Assembly (NCBI GenBank): GCA_002068375.1
Contig: MVZL01000026.1
Coordinates: 1-10,774, forward strand
Direction: 5' to 3'
DNA: 10,774 nt
From: Tenericutes bacterium ADurb.BinA155
GTDB taxonomy: Bacteria > Bacillota_I > Bacilli_A > RFN20 > CAG-826
Below, in pieces: positions 1 through 7,395 of the stretch. Under the pieces are notes generated by a model, which worked only from the letters and a program-made list of their open reading frames with translations, had not been told where the DNA came from and made no database searches. Numbering within the stretch: the first letter of the stretch is position 1; each line of letters opens with the position of its first letter. A program made the translations under genes and the position numbers.

Positions 1-3
1 CCT

Positions 4-78
4 TGGGGTGTAGCCAAGCGGTAAGGCATGGGTCTCTGAAACCCACATGCACTGGTCCGATCCCAGTCACCCCAGCCA
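4..78 (+). tRNA. tRNA-Gln (anticodon CTG)
   Basis: A full cloverleaf can be drawn. The acceptor stem is TGGGGTG (4-10) with CACCCCA (68-74), followed by discriminator G75 and an encoded CCA (76-78). The D-arm is GCC/GGC with a loop carrying GG at 20-21. The anticodon stem is TGGGT (29-33) with ACCCA (41-45) and the loop CTCTGAA places CTG at 36-38, which reads the Gln codon CAG. The D-arm matches what I know of bacterial tRNA-Gln. The T-stem is ACTGG/CCAGT, but its loop is TCCGATC, so the position normally held by U55 is C57 here. It is followed directly by its own terminator. The window begins 3 bases upstream, so any tRNA cluster before it cannot be seen. Confidence 0.95.
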
Positions 79-93
79 ATTCGCTCAGAATAA

Positions 94-119
94 GGTCCGG
101 AAACGGGCCTTTTATTTTT
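94..119 (+). terminator. intrinsic terminator of tRNA-Gln
   Basis: A six-pair stem GGTCCG (94-99) with CGGGCC (104-109), including one G-T pair, closes a GAAA tetraloop. A T-rich tail follows at 110-119. It lies 15 bases after the tRNA CCA end. Confidence 0.85.
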
Positions 120-127
120 CCGAAAGA

Positions 128-161
128 AAAACTCGGCTAGATCGTAACTAAACCGAGTTTT
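128..161 (-). terminator. terminator of pepT, probably bidirectional
   Basis: AAAACTCGG (128-136) pairs with CCGAGTTTT (153-161) across a 16-base loop. Read on the minus strand it lies just past the pepT stop and ends in a T tract. Read on the plus strand it also ends in a T tract (158-163), so it can stop transcription from both sides at this convergent junction. Confidence 0.8.
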
Positions 162-176
162 TTAGACAGTGGATAA

Positions 177-1376
177 CTAGGCGGCTAAGATCGTGATCAC
201 AATCCGGACCATTTGGTTGAATTCGTTGACCGAGAGGTATTCGTAACGGCCGTGGTGATTGTAGCTTCCGGTTCCTAAATTCGGGGTCGGGCAGCCTTTG
301 AAGGAGAAGGTCGCGCCATCGGTGCCGCCGCGAATCGGATTGAACTTCGGGGTGATCCCCAGTTTTTGGAAGACGACCTTGACCCGGTCAACCGCCCGGG
401 GATCGTGATCGAAGACTTCTTTCATGTTCCGATAGTCATCGACGATCGTGACGTTGATCTTCGCGGTCGGGTAGTGCTCCTGGAGAAGTTCGGCCGCATC
501 GCGAAATTCTTGTTTTTGGGCCTCGAGTTTCTTTAAGTCGTGGTTCCGGATGATGTAGTGCATCACCGCTTTATCGCAGGCTCCTTCCATCGAGACCAAG
601 TGGTTAAAGCCTTCATGGCCTTCGGTGTACTCAGGACGCTTCGTCGGCGGTAATCTCCGATCAAATTCAAAAGCGAGGGTCGAGGCGTTCACCATCTTGC
701 CTTTGGCTTCGCCCGGATGGATCGAGACTCCATCGATTTCGACGGTGGCGTGGGCCGCATTGAAGTTTTCGATCGCGATTTCGTCATAGATTCCGCCATC
801 GAGGGTATAGGCATAAGCCGCCCCGAAGGTTTTGGCATCGAAATGGTCCGGTCCCCGGCCGATTTCTTCATCGGGGGTGAAGCAGAAGCAGATCGGGTGG
901 TGCTTCTCTTCGGGATGCTTCGCGTAGTGCTCTAAGGCCGCCATGATGATGGCTAAGCCGGCTTTATCATCGGCCCCGAGCAAGGTATTGCCATCGGTGA
1001 CGACGAGGTCATCGCCGATATGGGCTTTTAGGGTCGGGAACTCTTTCGGGTTCATCGAATACTGATCATTGAGGACGATGGTTTCGCCATCGTAATTGCT
1101 GATGTAGCGGGGGTTGCAGTTGGTGTCGGTCACTTCTTGGGCGGTGTCGACGTGGGAGTTGAGGCCGATCGGGTCTAAGCCCGCTTCGCCGGGGAGTTTG
1201 CCATAGAGGATGCCGAATTCGTTGATTTCGGAGGGGATCCCCAGTTTTTGAAGATCCTTTTGAAGCTCGCGGGTGAGGTTTAATTCCTTAGGGTCGCTAG
1301 GAACACTCAAAGAATTCTCATTGCTTTGGGTGTCAATTTTGCAGTACTTGATGAAACGTTCGATGTTGCTATCCAT
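177..1376 (-). CDS. pepT: peptidase T (tripeptide aminopeptidase)
   Basis: Cytosolic dizinc aminopeptidase of family M20B that removes the N-terminal residue from tripeptides; 399 residues, close to the usual length of about 410. Family metal and catalytic residues are visible: H75 and D77 in SHVD, D136 in GADDKAG, E170/E171 in PDEEIGRG, D193 in TLDGG, and H375 in the C-terminal YNHHG. The HPGEAKGKMVNA segment near 220-231 and RGGTDGA near 349-355 are also typical. The reading frame stays open upstream to 1508, but the ATG at 1376 gives the MDSNIERFIKYCKIDTQS start expected of the family. Its ribosome binding site is weak: a GGAAAG lies about 15 bases ahead. It is transcribed away from pepC, with which it shares the 153-base region between them. 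It ends at a strong terminator facing the tRNA. Identity is very secure; only the start is slightly uncertain. Confidence 0.96.
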   Translation of the reverse strand: MDSNIERFIKYCKIDTQSNENSLSVPSDPKELNLTRELQKDLQKLGIPSEINEFGILYGKLPGEAGLDPIGLNSHVDTAQEVTDTNCNPRYISNYDGETIVLNDQYSMNPKEFPTLKAHIGDDLVVTDGNTLLGADDKAGLAIIMAALEHYAKHPEEKHHPICFCFTPDEEIGRGPDHFDAKTFGAAYAYTLDGGIYDEIAIENFNAAHATVEIDGVSIHPGEAKGKMVNASTLAFEFDRRLPPTKRPEYTEGHEGFNHLVSMEGACDKAVMHYIIRNHDLKKLEAQKQEFRDAAELLQEHYPTAKINVTIVDDYRNMKEVFDHDPRAVDRVKVVFQKLGITPKFNPIRGGTDGATFSFKGCPTPNLGTGSYNHHGRYEYLSVNEFNQMVRIVITILAA

Positions 1377-1402
1377 AGATTTTACCGATTTCTTTCCGAC
1401 TA

Positions 1403-1408
1403 ATTGTA
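1403..1408 (-). promoter_or_regulatory. candidate -10 box for pepT
   Basis: On the minus strand this reads TACAAT, about 27 bases before the pepT start codon. No good -35 hexamer is present; TTTATT at 18 bases spacing is the best available. The same -10 sequence occurs facing the other way in front of pepC. Confidence 0.4.
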
Positions 1409-1464
1409 GCGGGGTAGGACTTAAAAATAAAGAAACGGGAGCAGGCGGGCCGTGCTTTTTTGAT

Positions 1465-1492
1465 TGCCCTAAAGGGCAAAGAAATCTACAAT
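1465..1492 (+). promoter_or_regulatory. candidate pepC promoter with overlapping palindrome
   Basis: TTGCCC (1465-1470) and TACAAT (1487-1492) are 16 bases apart and would start transcription near 1499, giving a leader of about 30 bases. The -35 box forms the left arm of a perfect inverted repeat, TTGCCC-TAAA-GGGCAA (1465-1480). A protein bound there would cover the -35 region. No T tract follows, so it is not a terminator. Promoter and operator roles are inferred. Confidence 0.45.
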
Positions 1493-1529
1493 AAGTTTCG
1501 ACGAGCAAAAGCTCAATCGAGGAAAACCT

Positions 1530-2885
1530 ATGGCTGATAATCGCGAAAACGTCGTTGGCACCTTAACCGCGGAGAAAAGCGCGGCGATCGCTAAGTCTTA
1601 CGAATCCGACCTCAAAAACAACGTGGTTCGCCACGCCTTAAGCCGCAACCCGATTTCGGAAGTGGTCTTTGAACCCGCCTCGGTGATCAATGTCGCCCCC
1701 GAGTTCAACGTCGAGGTGAAAACCTTGCCGGTGGCCAATCAGAAATCTTCAGGCCGGTGCTGGATTTTCGCGGGACTCAACGTCTTACGCGAACTGATCG
1801 CCAAGAAGTGCAACATCAAGAAATTTGAGCTCTCCCAAAACTATATTTCCCTATTCGACAAAATCGAAAAATCCAACTTCACCCTCGAATCGATCATCAA
1901 GCTTTCCAAGAACGCCCACGATGATCGGGTCCTCCAATATATCCTTCAGGATCCCGTCTCCGATGGGGGCCAATGGGATATGTTCGTGAACCTCGTGAAG
2001 AAATATGGCTTAGTCCCGCAAGAAGCTTTCCCTGAGACTTTCCAAAGCAACAACACCCGCGAAACCGATCAGCTGGTCAATGCCGCGATCCGCAATTTCG
2101 CTTATGAAGCCCATCGGCTCGCCTTAAAGGACGATATGCCGGGGATCCGGGCCTTAAAAGACAAGACGATGGAGCAGATCTATGATCTCTTCCTTAACGC
2201 CTTTGGGATCCCGCCGAAAACCTTCAGTTTTGCTTATACCGACAGCAAAGAAAAGTTCCACGAAGAAGATGGTTTCACTCCGAAATCGTTCTTCGATAAA
2301 TTCGTGGGCGATAAGCTGATCGATGAGTATCAGTCCCTCATCAATTCGCCGACCGCTGATAAGCCTTATGGCAAGAATTTCACCATCGATTTCCTCGGCA
2401 ACGTCGTTGAAGGCAAGCCGATCAATCACCTTAACGTCACGATGGAACGGATGAAAGCCTTGATCGTGAAGCAGTTAAAGGATGGTCTCCCGGTTTGGTT
2501 TGGAAGCGATGTCGGCTTCTACCGCGATCGCGCCTCCTTTGCCTGGGACGCCAATGCGTTCGACTATCTCTCGAGTTTCGGTTTCGATATCAAGTTCGAT
2601 AAGGGTGGGATGCTCGATTATCGCCACTCGGCGATGAACCACGCGATGGTGATCGTCGGGGTCGAGATCGTGAATGGCCTCCCGACCAAATGGAAGATTG
2701 AGAATTCGTGGGGCGACGATAACGGCATCAAGGGTTATTACGTCATGTCCTCCGCTTTCTTCGATACCTTCGTTTATCAAGCGGTGGTCTTAAAACGCTA
2801 CCTGAACCAAGACGAAGTCAAAGCGACCGGCAAGGATCCGATCCATCTCCCGCCGTGGGACCCGATGGGCACCTTAGCCGACTAA
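1530..2885 (+). CDS. pepC: aminopeptidase C (bleomycin hydrolase family, C1B)
   Basis: Cytosolic papain-fold cysteine aminopeptidase that trims N-terminal residues from peptides; the family forms hexamers with the active sites inside a barrel. It has 451 residues, the normal family size. The catalytic triad is visible: C77 in QKSSGRCWIFAGLN, H371 in MNHAMVIVG, and N392 in IENSWG. The C-terminal PPWDPMGTLAD is the usual conserved tail, whose last residues enter the active site in characterised members. The start is set by GAGGA at 1518-1522, about 7 bases ahead of the ATG. It has no signal peptide. It is a single-gene unit with its own promoter candidate and terminator, and it lies back to back with pepT. 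Together the two would release amino acids from imported oligopeptides. Confidence 0.96.
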   Translation: MADNRENVVGTLTAEKSAAIAKSYESDLKNNVVRHALSRNPISEVVFEPASVINVAPEFNVEVKTLPVANQKSSGRCWIFAGLNVLRELIAKKCNIKKFELSQNYISLFDKIEKSNFTLESIIKLSKNAHDDRVLQYILQDPVSDGGQWDMFVNLVKKYGLVPQEAFPETFQSNNTRETDQLVNAAIRNFAYEAHRLALKDDMPGIRALKDKTMEQIYDLFLNAFGIPPKTFSFAYTDSKEKFHEEDGFTPKSFFDKFVGDKLIDEYQSLINSPTADKPYGKNFTIDFLGNVVEGKPINHLNVTMERMKALIVKQLKDGLPVWFGSDVGFYRDRASFAWDANAFDYLSSFGFDIKFDKGGMLDYRHSAMNHAMVIVGVEIVNGLPTKWKIENSWGDDNGIKGYYVMSSAFFDTFVYQAVVLKRYLNQDEVKATGKDPIHLPPWDPMGTLAD

Positions 2886-2904
2886 AGCCCTCTAAAGTCT
2901 CATG

Positions 2905-2933
2905 AAGGTCCTCGCTCCGGCCGGGACCTTTTC
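2905..2933 (+). terminator. intrinsic terminator of pepC
   Basis: AAGGTCC (2905-2911) pairs perfectly with GGACCTT (2924-2930) across a GC-rich 12-base loop, with a short T-rich tail (2929-2933). It lies 20 bases past the pepC stop. Confidence 0.75.
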
Positions 2934-2996
2934 TAAAAGAAAAGCCAATAAAAACAACCCGTTAGGGATTAATAGGATGTTGAAAGGAATCCATTT

Positions 2997-4133
2997 ATGA
3001 AAAAAACAGGATTAGTCTTAGCTTCAACTTTGCTTCTCGTCAGCTTAGCCTCTTGCGGAACCACGACTTCTTCAAGCGCGGTTTCCTTAGTGAGCTCCAG
3101 CGCGGGAACTTCTTCCGCCGCGACCAGCAGCGTCACCTCCACTGGAACCTCGGCAACAACTTCCGCTGAAACCTCGGCAACAACTTCCGCCGAAACTTCG
3201 ACGACTTCGGCGACCAGCGCCACAACGTCGGCGACAAGTTCGACCTCTTCCGAAAGTACGACTTCGGTTCCGGCCACCAGTTCTTCCACCGATTTAGGGC
3301 CCTTAACCATCAGCGCCATCGATGGGTTAGCCTTACCGACTTACTCCTATAATGCTGGCGTCTATAGTTTCCTTCTTTCCGATACGGCCAAGACCGGGGC
3401 CACGATCTCCGGAACCTTAGAAGGCTATATCGATATTCTCGCCGATACCAATTCCACCGACAATCAGTCGATGGAACTTGATCTGAATGGCGTCACAATT
3501 ACTTCCTCTGCCGCCGCGCCGATCTATTACACTTCCAGCAATTCCAAGGTGATCGTGAAAGCCAATAAAGGCACGACCAACACCCTCTCCTACACCGGGA
3601 CCAGCAGCAAAGCTGCCGTCATCCAATCCGAGAACAATATCGAAATCGCCGGCAAAGGGGTCCTCACCCTCGATGGCGGGTCGAAATCCCACGGCATCAA
3701 ATGCGATAAGCTCTCGCTCACTTCCGCGACCTCGCTTCTCATTAATAACGCCGGCAATGATGGCATTCACGCGAAATCCTTCGATGCTTCCGCCTTCACC
3801 GGTTCGCTCCATATGGGGACCATCGTTTCCCAAGCCTTCGATGTGAATGACTACGACAGCACCACCAAAGTCGCTTCCGGTTCGCTCCTCTTCCCGACCG
3901 CCGGCCAAACTACCGCGATCCAATTCGCGGTCGATAGCTGCGCGAACGTCTTCCAGATCGATAACTCCTTCACGATTACCGATTCGACCTCGCTTGTCGT
4001 CGCGGCTTGCACTGGAACGTATATCGAGAATAATTCCGCCGCCGATATCACGGTGACCAATAACGGAACCTATACGATTGCGGGGACGGCTCAAGCGGCC
4101 AGCATCGTCGTGGCTCCGACCACCCTTTCTTGA
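2997..4133 (+). CDS. surface lipoprotein with carbohydrate-binding beta-helix-like domain
   Basis: 378 residues. Residues 1-20 are a lipoprotein signal (MKK, hydrophobic core, lipobox LASC), so C20 would be lipid-linked on the outer face of the membrane. Residues 21-98 are almost only Ser, Thr and Ala, a flexible stalk. From about 101 to the end the chain is rich in short beta repeats such as LDLNGVTITSS, NIEIAGKGVLTLDGG and HGIKCDKLSL. These resemble the Cthe_2159/DUF4353 carbohydrate-binding family, right-handed beta-helix proteins known to bind cellulose or polygalacturonic acid. The domain is shorter than I would expect and could be another parallel beta-helix protein. AAAGGA (2983-2988) lies 8 bases ahead of the ATG. 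It is followed by a terminator and appears monocistronic. The lipoprotein call is firm; the ligand is unknown. Confidence 0.8.
   Translation: MKKTGLVLASTLLLVSLASCGTTTSSSAVSLVSSSAGTSSAATSSVTSTGTSATTSAETSATTSAETSTTSATSATTSATSSTSSESTTSVPATSSSTDLGPLTISAIDGLALPTYSYNAGVYSFLLSDTAKTGATISGTLEGYIDILADTNSTDNQSMELDLNGVTITSSAAAPIYYTSSNSKVIVKANKGTTNTLSYTGTSSKAAVIQSENNIEIAGKGVLTLDGGSKSHGIKCDKLSLTSATSLLINNAGNDGIHAKSFDASAFTGSLHMGTIVSQAFDVNDYDSTTKVASGSLLFPTAGQTTAIQFAVDSCANVFQIDNSFTITDSTSLVVAACTGTYIENNSAADITVTNNGTYTIAGTAQAASIVVAPTTLS
3147..3194 (+). repeat. tandem 24-bp repeat in the Ser/Thr stalk
   Basis: Two adjacent 24-base units (3147-3170 and 3171-3194) differ at a single base and each encode TSATTSAE. 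Partial, degenerate copies follow (TSTTSATS and similar). Such in-frame repeats can gain or lose copies and change stalk length without breaking the gene. Confidence 0.85.
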
Positions 4134-4151
4134 TTTTCACCAATTCAAAAG

Positions 4152-4179
4152 AACCGAGTCCTGAGCGGCTCGGTTTTTT
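4152..4179 (+). terminator. intrinsic terminator of the lipoprotein gene
   Basis: AACCGAG (4152-4158) pairs with CTCGGTT (4169-4175) and a run of six T follows (4174-4179). It lies 18 bases past the stop codon. Confidence 0.88.
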
Positions 4180-4232
4180 GTTGGTTCTCCCTTCCGCGCG
4201 CATAAAGCGCTAGGCGCAGGGGGCCTCGGGTG

Positions 4233-4238
4233 TAAAAT
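4233..4238 (+). promoter_or_regulatory. candidate -10 box placing the transcript start at the permease ATG
   Basis: TAAAAT ends 6 bases before the ATG at 4245, so transcription would begin at or next to the start codon. No Shine-Dalgarno sequence is visible between 4225 and 4244. No convincing -35 hexamer is present at 16-18 bases. Together this suggests a leaderless mRNA, but support rests on one hexamer. The rest of 4180-4232 shows nothing clear. Confidence 0.35.
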
Positions 4239-4244
4239 AGCCTC

Positions 4245-6836
4245 ATGCTGAGTGCGGCCACCTTCAAAGAAAAAATCGTCCATCCGACGAAGACCAACGC
4301 GGTCTTACGCCGCAAAATGCTCCGCCAGACTCTTCAAGGCTGGAAACAATTCTTGGCAATCATCGCGATCGGAGGGATCGCGGTCACCCTTTTCGTGGGA
4401 CTGCTTTCGAACGCGCAATCCCTTTCCGATCGGGTCGATCTTTTTTATCAGCAGGGGAACGCGGCCGATATCTACGTGACCGCGCAAAATTACCAAAGCG
4501 AAGATCTCGCCGGGATCTCCAATTGCCTTGAAGCCAAAGACGCCGTCGAAGCCCGCTTCGAAATGGGGACGCGCTTGGGGTCCCAAAACGCCTATGCGGC
4601 GGTGAGTTATCAGCTTCCGAGCATCTCGAAGCCGGTCAGCATAGAAGCCCAATCGAGCGAGCAAACCGATACCCATTACTTTATGATCGATGATGCTTAT
4701 TGGTCCAAGAAAAAAAGCGGCAAGAACGAAAGCGCACTTCACCTCGATGTTGGGGATAAAGCCGATATCACCTATGATCTCAGCGGCTATCTCACCGATG
4801 ATCTGATGAAACAAATCGCCGCGGCGGTTCTCCCCAGTGGCACGAACGTTTTAGCCGAGAAAAGTCTTACGGTCCATCCGGTGGTCACGGGGATTATGAC
4901 CACCTCCGAGAACGTGACGAAAGCAACGTACTATGCCTCGACTTATTTGATGTCGAAAGATATTTTCCGAGAATCGATTTTGACGGTTCTTTCGGCAAAT
5001 TATCAAGCGAGTTTTGTCGATAATCTGAAGACTTCTCTCATGTGGGGCGAAGACGCAGATATCGCTTTCCCCGACACTTTCCCTCAAACGAACCAATACT
5101 TGGTCAAATTAGCGGATTTTGGGACCAAAGAAACGAAAGAAACGGCCCTAAAAGCCTTCTTTGATGGCAAGGTTGCCGCGAAGCACAATCTTGGAGCCAT
5201 CACCGATCGTTCTTCCAACCCGTGGAGCATCGCGGTCGATACCGACGTTCGGGAGTCGATGCAGCTTACCTTCGTTTTCCCCTTTGTGTTCTTCGCTGTG
5301 GCGTTATTGGTCATTCTTACGACCATCAGCCAAATCATTCTGAAAGAACGGACCCAAATCGGGACGATGAAGGCGTTAGGCTTAAGCAAACACCAGATTT
5401 ATTACCACTATATTTCTTTAACGATGGTCCTCGTGGGGGTCGGCACCCTCATCGGCTGCATCCTAGGTCCGATCATCATCCCCTACATCATGGGGCAGAA
5501 GTACGACATTCTTTACACCTTGCCCACTCGGCCTTTCTTCGTGTTCCCCTGGTGGCAAGCCTTATTGACCGCCGCGGTGTTCTTACTTTCGGGCGCGCTC
5601 GTCACCTTAATGGTTTGCCATAAAGAAATCAGCCTCAGCCCCGCTCAATCGATGCGGCCGGCCTTGGTCAGTTTCCATTCGCATCGCGATGTCGTGAGCG
5701 AAATCACGAGACGTCCCCCCGGCGCCGCCCACCTTTCGATCAAGATGGCGTTCCGGAACATCCGAGTCAACCTCGTGAAGTCCATCATGGTGGTGGCCGG
5801 CGTGATGGGCTGCACCGCCTTGCTCGTCTGCGGTTTTGGGATCGAGGACACCCTCAATTACGGGATCTCGCGGGACCTGAATTACTATTACGATTCGGAT
5901 ATCTCGTTAGGTTATGAGGCGATTGGGGCCACCCATGCCAGCGATTTTGCGGCCATCGCGGGAGTCAACATCTCAACCTTTGAAGAATTCTGCACCCTGA
6001 GTTCGACCCTTTCGAAAGAGAAGAGCGACAACGAAGTCACGACCAAAACCTATACCTCGACCCTCCGATTCTTCAAGGACGATACCACCCACTGGAAATT
6101 TGGGCTGGAGAAGGGAAGCGTCTCAATCTCAAGCAAGATCGCCGAAGAGCTTTCTTTAGGAAAAGGCGACACGGTGAACTTCACCTTCAATGGGACGACC
6201 TATTCTGGCAAAGTCGGGATCATCTATTCGGCTTTCACCACCCACGGGGTCGATGCTTTCTATAGCGATTACCCTGCGATTGATCAAAGCAAGTCCTATA
6301 ACGCCGCCTTCGTCGATGTAAATGAAGGCTATACGACCGAAGCGGTCGAAAAGGAAATCACGGCCTTATCTTTCGTCGGCCACGCCGAAAGCCAAAACGA
6401 AATGCGTTCCCGGATCGCCAACGTCATGTCGGGCGTTTATATCATGACGAACGCGGTCAAAGTCTTTGCGGTTTTGCTCGCGGTCACGGTCCTTTATAAC
6501 CTCGCCCTCCTCAATTTCCGGGAACGGATCCGCGATATCGCGACCCTCAAAGTCTTGGGCTTCTCCCGTCATGAAATTGCCCTTTCCTTGATGTTCGAGA
6601 TCATGACGCTGACTGGGGTGGGGGTCCTCATCGGGCTTCCGCTAGGCTATCCCTTCATGGAGCTCGTCCTTTACGTCAATAAGGTCAACCTCGTCGCTTT
6701 CTTGTATCATATCTATTGGCCGACTTTCGTCTACGCCTTCCTCATCACCTTCGTCGTCGCCTTCTTAGTGAACCTCTACCTCACTTCCCTCACGGGCAAA
6801 GTGAAGATGGTGGAATCTCTCAAATCCGTGGAGTGA
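4245..6836 (+). CDS. FtsX-like ABC transporter permease (ABC3 family, tandem)
   Basis: 863-residue membrane protein built as two repeats, each with one membrane span, a large outside domain and three more spans. The first half has spans near 36-54, 342-364, 390-415 and 437-457, with an outside domain near 55-341. The second half has spans near 512-531, 736-757, 784-805 and 827-846, with an outside domain near 532-735. After the first inner span of each half comes the family signature for contact with the ATPase: KERTQIGTMKALGLS (367-381) and RERIRDIATLKVLGFS (759-774). PAQSMRP (466-472) is the usual motif after the fourth span. Such permeases act mechanically on substrates outside the membrane, for example antimicrobial peptides, lipoproteins or cell-wall enzymes. 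No ATPase gene is in the window, so its partner lies elsewhere. The substrate cannot be told. The start is tentative: there is no ribosome binding site, and the ATG at 4317 (M25) is an alternative. Confidence 0.9.
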   Translation: MLSAATFKEKIVHPTKTNAVLRRKMLRQTLQGWKQFLAIIAIGGIAVTLFVGLLSNAQSLSDRVDLFYQQGNAADIYVTAQNYQSEDLAGISNCLEAKDAVEARFEMGTRLGSQNAYAAVSYQLPSISKPVSIEAQSSEQTDTHYFMIDDAYWSKKKSGKNESALHLDVGDKADITYDLSGYLTDDLMKQIAAAVLPSGTNVLAEKSLTVHPVVTGIMTTSENVTKATYYASTYLMSKDIFRESILTVLSANYQASFVDNLKTSLMWGEDADIAFPDTFPQTNQYLVKLADFGTKETKETALKAFFDGKVAAKHNLGAITDRSSNPWSIAVDTDVRESMQLTFVFPFVFFAVALLVILTTISQIILKERTQIGTMKALGLSKHQIYYHYISLTMVLVGVGTLIGCILGPIIIPYIMGQKYDILYTLPTRPFFVFPWWQALLTAAVFLLSGALVTLMVCHKEISLSPAQSMRPALVSFHSHRDVVSEITRRPPGAAHLSIKMAFRNIRVNLVKSIMVVAGVMGCTALLVCGFGIEDTLNYGISRDLNYYYDSDISLGYEAIGATHASDFAAIAGVNISTFEEFCTLSSTLSKEKSDNEVTTKTYTSTLRFFKDDTTHWKFGLEKGSVSISSKIAEELSLGKGDTVNFTFNGTTYSGKVGIIYSAFTTHGVDAFYSDYPAIDQSKSYNAAFVDVNEGYTTEAVEKEITALSFVGHAESQNEMRSRIANVMSGVYIMTNAVKVFAVLLAVTVLYNLALLNFRERIRDIATLKVLGFSRHEIALSLMFEIMTLTGVGVLIGLPLGYPFMELVLYVNKVNLVAFLYHIYWPTFVYAFLITFVVAFLVNLYLTSLTGKVKMVESLKSVE

Positions 6837-6841
6837 ATTTT

Positions 6842-7327
6842 ATGGAAGTCCGTTTAGCTACTTTCAAAGACATGAGCCGTCTTAAAAAGATTTATGAGTG
6901 CGCCCGCGCATACATGCGTAAGGAAGGAAACTATGCCCAATGGGGCTATGGCTTCCCCGGCTACACCAAGATCAAAGACGATATCAAAAAAGGCCAACTC
7001 TATGCCGTTTATGATGGTAAAGGGGTCCATGGGGCCTTCGCTTTCATCATCGGCGAGGATCCCACCTACGATTATATCGAAGGCAAATGGCTTTCCGACG
7101 CTCCTTATGGGACGATCCACCGGCTCGCTAGCGATGGCGAGGGCCACGGGGTTTTCCACGCCGCGGTCACTTTTTGCTTAACGAAAATCAACCATCTTCG
7201 GATCGACACCCATGAGCTCAACAAGACCACCAATCACCTGATTTTAAAGGAAGGCTACGTCTACACGGGAATCATTTACGAAGCCGACCATACTCCTCGG
7301 AAAGCCTATGAGCTTGTGAAGAAGTGA
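6842..7327 (+). CDS. GNAT family N-acetyltransferase
   Basis: 161 residues, a typical single GNAT domain that would move an acetyl group from acetyl-CoA to an amine; substrate unknown. The N-terminal strand and helix (VRLATFKDMSRLKKIYE) fit the fold. The acetyl-CoA binding motif A region is TIHRLASDGEGHGVF (91-105), followed by a helix. The segment LRIDTHELNKTTNHLILKEGYVYTGIIY (119-146) matches motif B of the Firmicutes GNAT proteins with a conserved DTHxxN. The frame is open upstream into the permease gene, but the ATG at 6842 lies 5 bases after the permease stop. GGAG (6830-6833), inside the permease 3' end, is correctly placed as its ribosome binding site. Translation is therefore probably coupled to the permease and the two form an operon. 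Confidence 0.88.
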   Translation: MEVRLATFKDMSRLKKIYECARAYMRKEGNYAQWGYGFPGYTKIKDDIKKGQLYAVYDGKGVHGAFAFIIGEDPTYDYIEGKWLSDAPYGTIHRLASDGEGHGVFHAAVTFCLTKINHLRIDTHELNKTTNHLILKEGYVYTGIIYEADHTPRKAYELVKK

Positions 7328-7333
7328 AGCAAA

Positions 7334-7360
7334 AGACTACAACTCGAGAGAAAGTAGTTT
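7334..7360 (+). terminator. possible weak terminator of the permease-GNAT operon
   Basis: AGACTAC (7334-7340) pairs with GTAGTTT (7354-7360), including one G-T pair, over a 13-base loop. The tail is A-rich with few T, so it is much weaker than the other terminators here. Read-through into the next gene is possible. Confidence 0.25.
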
Positions 7361-7395
7361 AAAATAAAAACCATGGGAGGTCTAAAAGACCATGG
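7360..7395 (+). promoter_or_regulatory. -10 box and hairpin enclosing the ribosome binding site of the rubredoxin-like gene
   Basis: TAAAAT (7360-7365) is a candidate -10 box that would start transcription near 7372. The leader can then fold. GGTCT (7379-7383) pairs with AGACC (7387-7391) over an AAA loop, and CCAT (7371-7374) pairs with ATGG (7392-7395) across a bulged GGGA. The start codon and part of the GGGAGG ribosome binding site (7375-7380) would be buried. An earlier ATG at 7373 opens a frame of only 8 codons that overlaps the start. The pairing is visible; a regulatory role is inferred. Confidence 0.4.

Noticed and set aside
1465..1480. Terminator at the palindrome upstream of pepC
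   Set aside because: Neither strand has a T tract after the stem, and it overlaps a plausible -35 box.
2154..2780. Minus-strand open frames across pepC
   Set aside because: They are opposite a complete, well-conserved enzyme gene and carry no motif.
3417..4094. Long open frame of 225 codons on the minus strand
   Set aside because: It lies wholly opposite the lipoprotein gene, has no ribosome binding site or recognisable domain, and its composition is what the complement of the GC-biased coding strand produces.
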